Source: Allacma fusca
Taxonomy: Eukaryota; Arthropoda; Collembola; Symphypleona; Sminthuridae
Assembly: GCA_947179485.1 (NCBI GenBank)
Contig: OX359248.1
Coordinates: forward strand, 29,893,378 to 29,957,377
DNA length: 64,000 bases
Reading direction: 5' to 3'
Numbering within the stretch: the first letter of the stretch is position 1; every line of letters starts with the position of its first letter. The notes below the pieces were generated by a model. The model saw only the letters and a list, made by a program, of their open reading frames with translations, was not told the origin of the DNA and did not search any database. Position numbers and translations under genes: made by a program. This document shows positions 62,213-64,000 of the stretch, one piece after another.

Positions 62213-63014
62213 TAGTGGTCGGAACAATTCAATTCAATTCAAAATTTACAATTCAATCCAGTTCGAACACTGAACTGGATTAAAATTTGGGTTTCAATTC
62301 GGTTCAGTAAAAAACAATTCAATTCAATTCAGTTCACTACATGAACTGAACTGAATTGTAAACCATTTGGTTCGCCGGGCATATTTGCATACTGCAAAGG
62401 TGGCTGGGGTGGCACGTCAGCTAAGGCCATCTCTCCTTACCCTTTTTATAGTATTATGCTCATTTAAAAAATGCAAAATTTAGAAAAAATAAAATTTTGA
62501 TAATTTTTGAAAAAATTAGGCTAGTAGTACTGACTGGTAAGTGTAAAAAAAATCCATTGAAATCGGTGGGGCAGTTTGTCGTTTTTAATTGTTTTTACGT
62601 ACGAACACGCATTACGATTTCAACTAATAACGAACTCCTCCAAGAGAGTGGCCTAAAGAATGTACACAAAAAGTGTGAACAAAATTGGTTTGGAGGAAAA
62701 CAGTCCCAAGCATCCACGGACAACACTTTCTTATAAGGGGGCTGACGCCACCCTAAAAATATTAACAGGTTTTAATGCTGGTTATATTGACACAAAGATG
62801 GTGCTAAACTTATCCTTACAATATCGGTTTTGATTCAGCCTGAAATTGTTTTGAATTGGAATTCAAAGAATACAATTCAATTCGATTCAACAGGTGAATT
62901 GAATTATTCGATTCAGTAAACGGTCGAATTGAATTGAAAAATCCCTGAATTGAATTGAACTGAATTGAATTGAATTGTAAAATTGCAATTTAAACTGAAT
63001 TGGTCCGACCACTA
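62213..63014. mobile_element. hAT-type MITE C (802 bp, perfect 8-bp TSD)
   Basis: The left end TAGTGGTCGGAACAATTC and the reverse complement of the right end TAGTGGTCGGACCAATTC match at 17 of 18 bases. The element is flanked by the 8-bp direct repeat ATCAAGAC. Subterminal arrays of AATTC units (AATTCAATTC and variants with GGTTC/AGTTC) occupy about 62225-62365 and 62845-62985 in opposite orientation. The centre has no transposase frame. Confidence 0.85.
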
Positions 63015-63022
63015 ATCAAGAC
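63015..63022. repeat. Right target-site duplication of hAT MITE C
   Basis: ATCAAGAC, identical to the left copy. Confidence 0.85.
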
Positions 63023-63301
63023 CGAATTCATATACGCTCATTGGGTCATCAGATAAGCCTAGGCAAATCAGGAATTTTGGGAACCCTATTCCCGAAGTGC
63101 GAAATTTGCTCCGTAAAAATTATGATGATGATTCGTTCCATTTGGTGGTCCGTATTACTCCATCACCCGAACCAGGTTTCCACAGATGAAAACGTTCTCC
63201 GTTTTATGCCTCCCAACCTAAAAATCTCTTACACTGAAAATAACCAAAATTTTACGCTCCGTGGATATTTTGGAAAAAATATGGACACAGGGTATCCATA
63301 A
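63015..63301 (+). pseudogene. ORF fragments next to MITE C, possible decayed gene
   Basis: One plus-strand frame is open for about 58 codons after the TSD (it includes RNLLRKNYDDDSFHLVVRIT) and stops at TGA near 63189. An overlapping frame continues (ENVLRFMPPNLKISYTENNQ) to the TAA at 63299-63301. The two would join with one frameshift near 63175. The composition looks protein-like but I recognise no family. MITE C may have inserted in it. It could also be chance. Confidence 0.25.
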
Positions 63302-63599
63302 CCCACAGTGCAAGCCAACATAAAGTTATGTGAGTGCAGATTAGTTCAAATTATTTCGAAATATTCTATATTTGCATCCATATGGTTCGAAAAAGTTATA
63401 CCATCTGGATTTTTACGAAATTTAAATAAGTCAATAGTAAATCCTTACGAAGTGCTATCAGGGCTTGCAAGCGTGTGATCGTATTTAATTCCGACGTTGT
63501 GAACACATACATGAGGGTACTGTAAGCTCAAAAAGCGCACGTTCATTTGACAAACATCTTTCCATTCATTTATGCAGAGCTTGAACTATGATTTTAGCC

Positions 63600-63953
63600 T
63601 CAAGTATCGCATGTCACCACATGCAGGTAAACCCAAAATATCAAAAGATAAGCCGATTCTAGCCGAAAAGGTATTCTAGCGGGATAACATACAAAAGGAC
63701 GAAGTTTGTCGTTTTTTTGAAATTTTGAAAAATATGAAAGCATCCCTTTACAATTCAAGTTAAATCCCATAAGAAACTCAAATATCAACAAACCTTTTGA
63801 AACTTTCACTTGTGTATATTTCACCGCACGTTTGTACCTTTCGATATTATTTACCCAGAAGATGTATATTCGTTTGACACACTTCAAAAATTCAGCTGCC
63901 ACAACCAAATAAAGCAAAACACACGTTTTGTTGATTGCAACTTTTTTATACAT
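63600..63953 (-). CDS. 117-codon ORF, possible membrane receptor fragment
   Basis: Starts with ATG, 117 aa, balanced composition with hydrophobic segments near residues 10-22, 55-65 and 98-112. The stretch CYPARIPFRLESAYLLIFWV vaguely recalls the P-x-x-x-PF-then-TM pattern of arthropod chemoreceptors, but there is no diagnostic motif. It may be an exon of a gene extending beyond the window, or a chance frame in AT-rich DNA. Confidence 0.2.
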   Translation of the reverse strand: MYKKVAINKTCVLLYLVVAAEFLKCVKRIYIFWVNNIERYKRAVKYTQVKVSKGLLIFEFLMGFNLNCKGMLSYFSKFQKNDKLRPFVCYPARIPFRLESAYLLIFWVYLHVVTCDT

Positions 63954-64000
63954 TCATAACCTAGCACCATATTTTTAATGAAGAGACTATTCTTCTTGGA

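Noticed and set aside
1-64000. CRISPR arrays, operons, prokaryotic promoters or riboswitches
   Set aside because: The window is intron-containing eukaryotic DNA; no regularly spaced repeats of CRISPR type are present.

Overview
This is eukaryotic nuclear DNA, most likely from an arthropod. It is AT-rich, has long (CT)n, (GT)n and (GA)n microsatellites, and its two recognisable genes are split by many GT-AG introns. No bacterial, organellar or rRNA sequence was seen. I cannot name the species. A springtail, a copepod or another pancrustacean would all fit, but that is inference only.

Layout. (1) 1-33.4 kb: no recognisable coding sequence, only microsatellites, short palindromes and scattered chance ORFs; it may be intergenic or a long 5' intron of the next gene. 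(2) 33.4-43.25 kb, + strand: a complete six-coding-exon gene for a GT31 beta-1,3-glycosyltransferase (beta3GalT-like, type II Golgi membrane protein, 495 aa as spliced here). All the family motifs are present, and a Ser/Asn-rich tail is added. (3) 43.25-46.64 kb: convergent 3' intergenic region with a poly(A) signal and a tRNA-like (possible SINE) sequence. (4) 46.64-53.53 kb, - strand: a complete 17-coding-exon GAPVD1/RME-6 orthologue (RasGAP-like N-terminus, VPS9 Rab5-GEF C-terminus, 1517 aa as spliced here). (5) 53.5-56.2 kb: upstream region of GAPVD1, G-poor on the + strand, with a candidate 5' non-coding exon and a small CpG cluster. (6) 56.25-63.0 kb: a dense cluster of non-autonomous DNA transposons. 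It holds two copies of a foldback family (F1, F2) and three different hAT-type MITEs (A, B, C). A and C have perfect 8-bp target duplications, and all three carry family-specific short-repeat arrays just inside their ends. (7) 63.0-64 kb: ORF fragments that may be decayed genes, including a possible chemoreceptor-like piece.

The two genes lie tail to tail and both act in the endomembrane system (Golgi glycosylation; Rab5 endosomal trafficking). Nothing in the sequence suggests joint regulation. Both reconstructions close exactly: every splice phase matches and the total CDS lengths are multiples of three (1488 and 4554 nt including stop codons). I found no clearly new biological system. The most unusual item is the MITE cluster, with three hAT families that share TAGTG-type ends but carry different subterminal repeat units.
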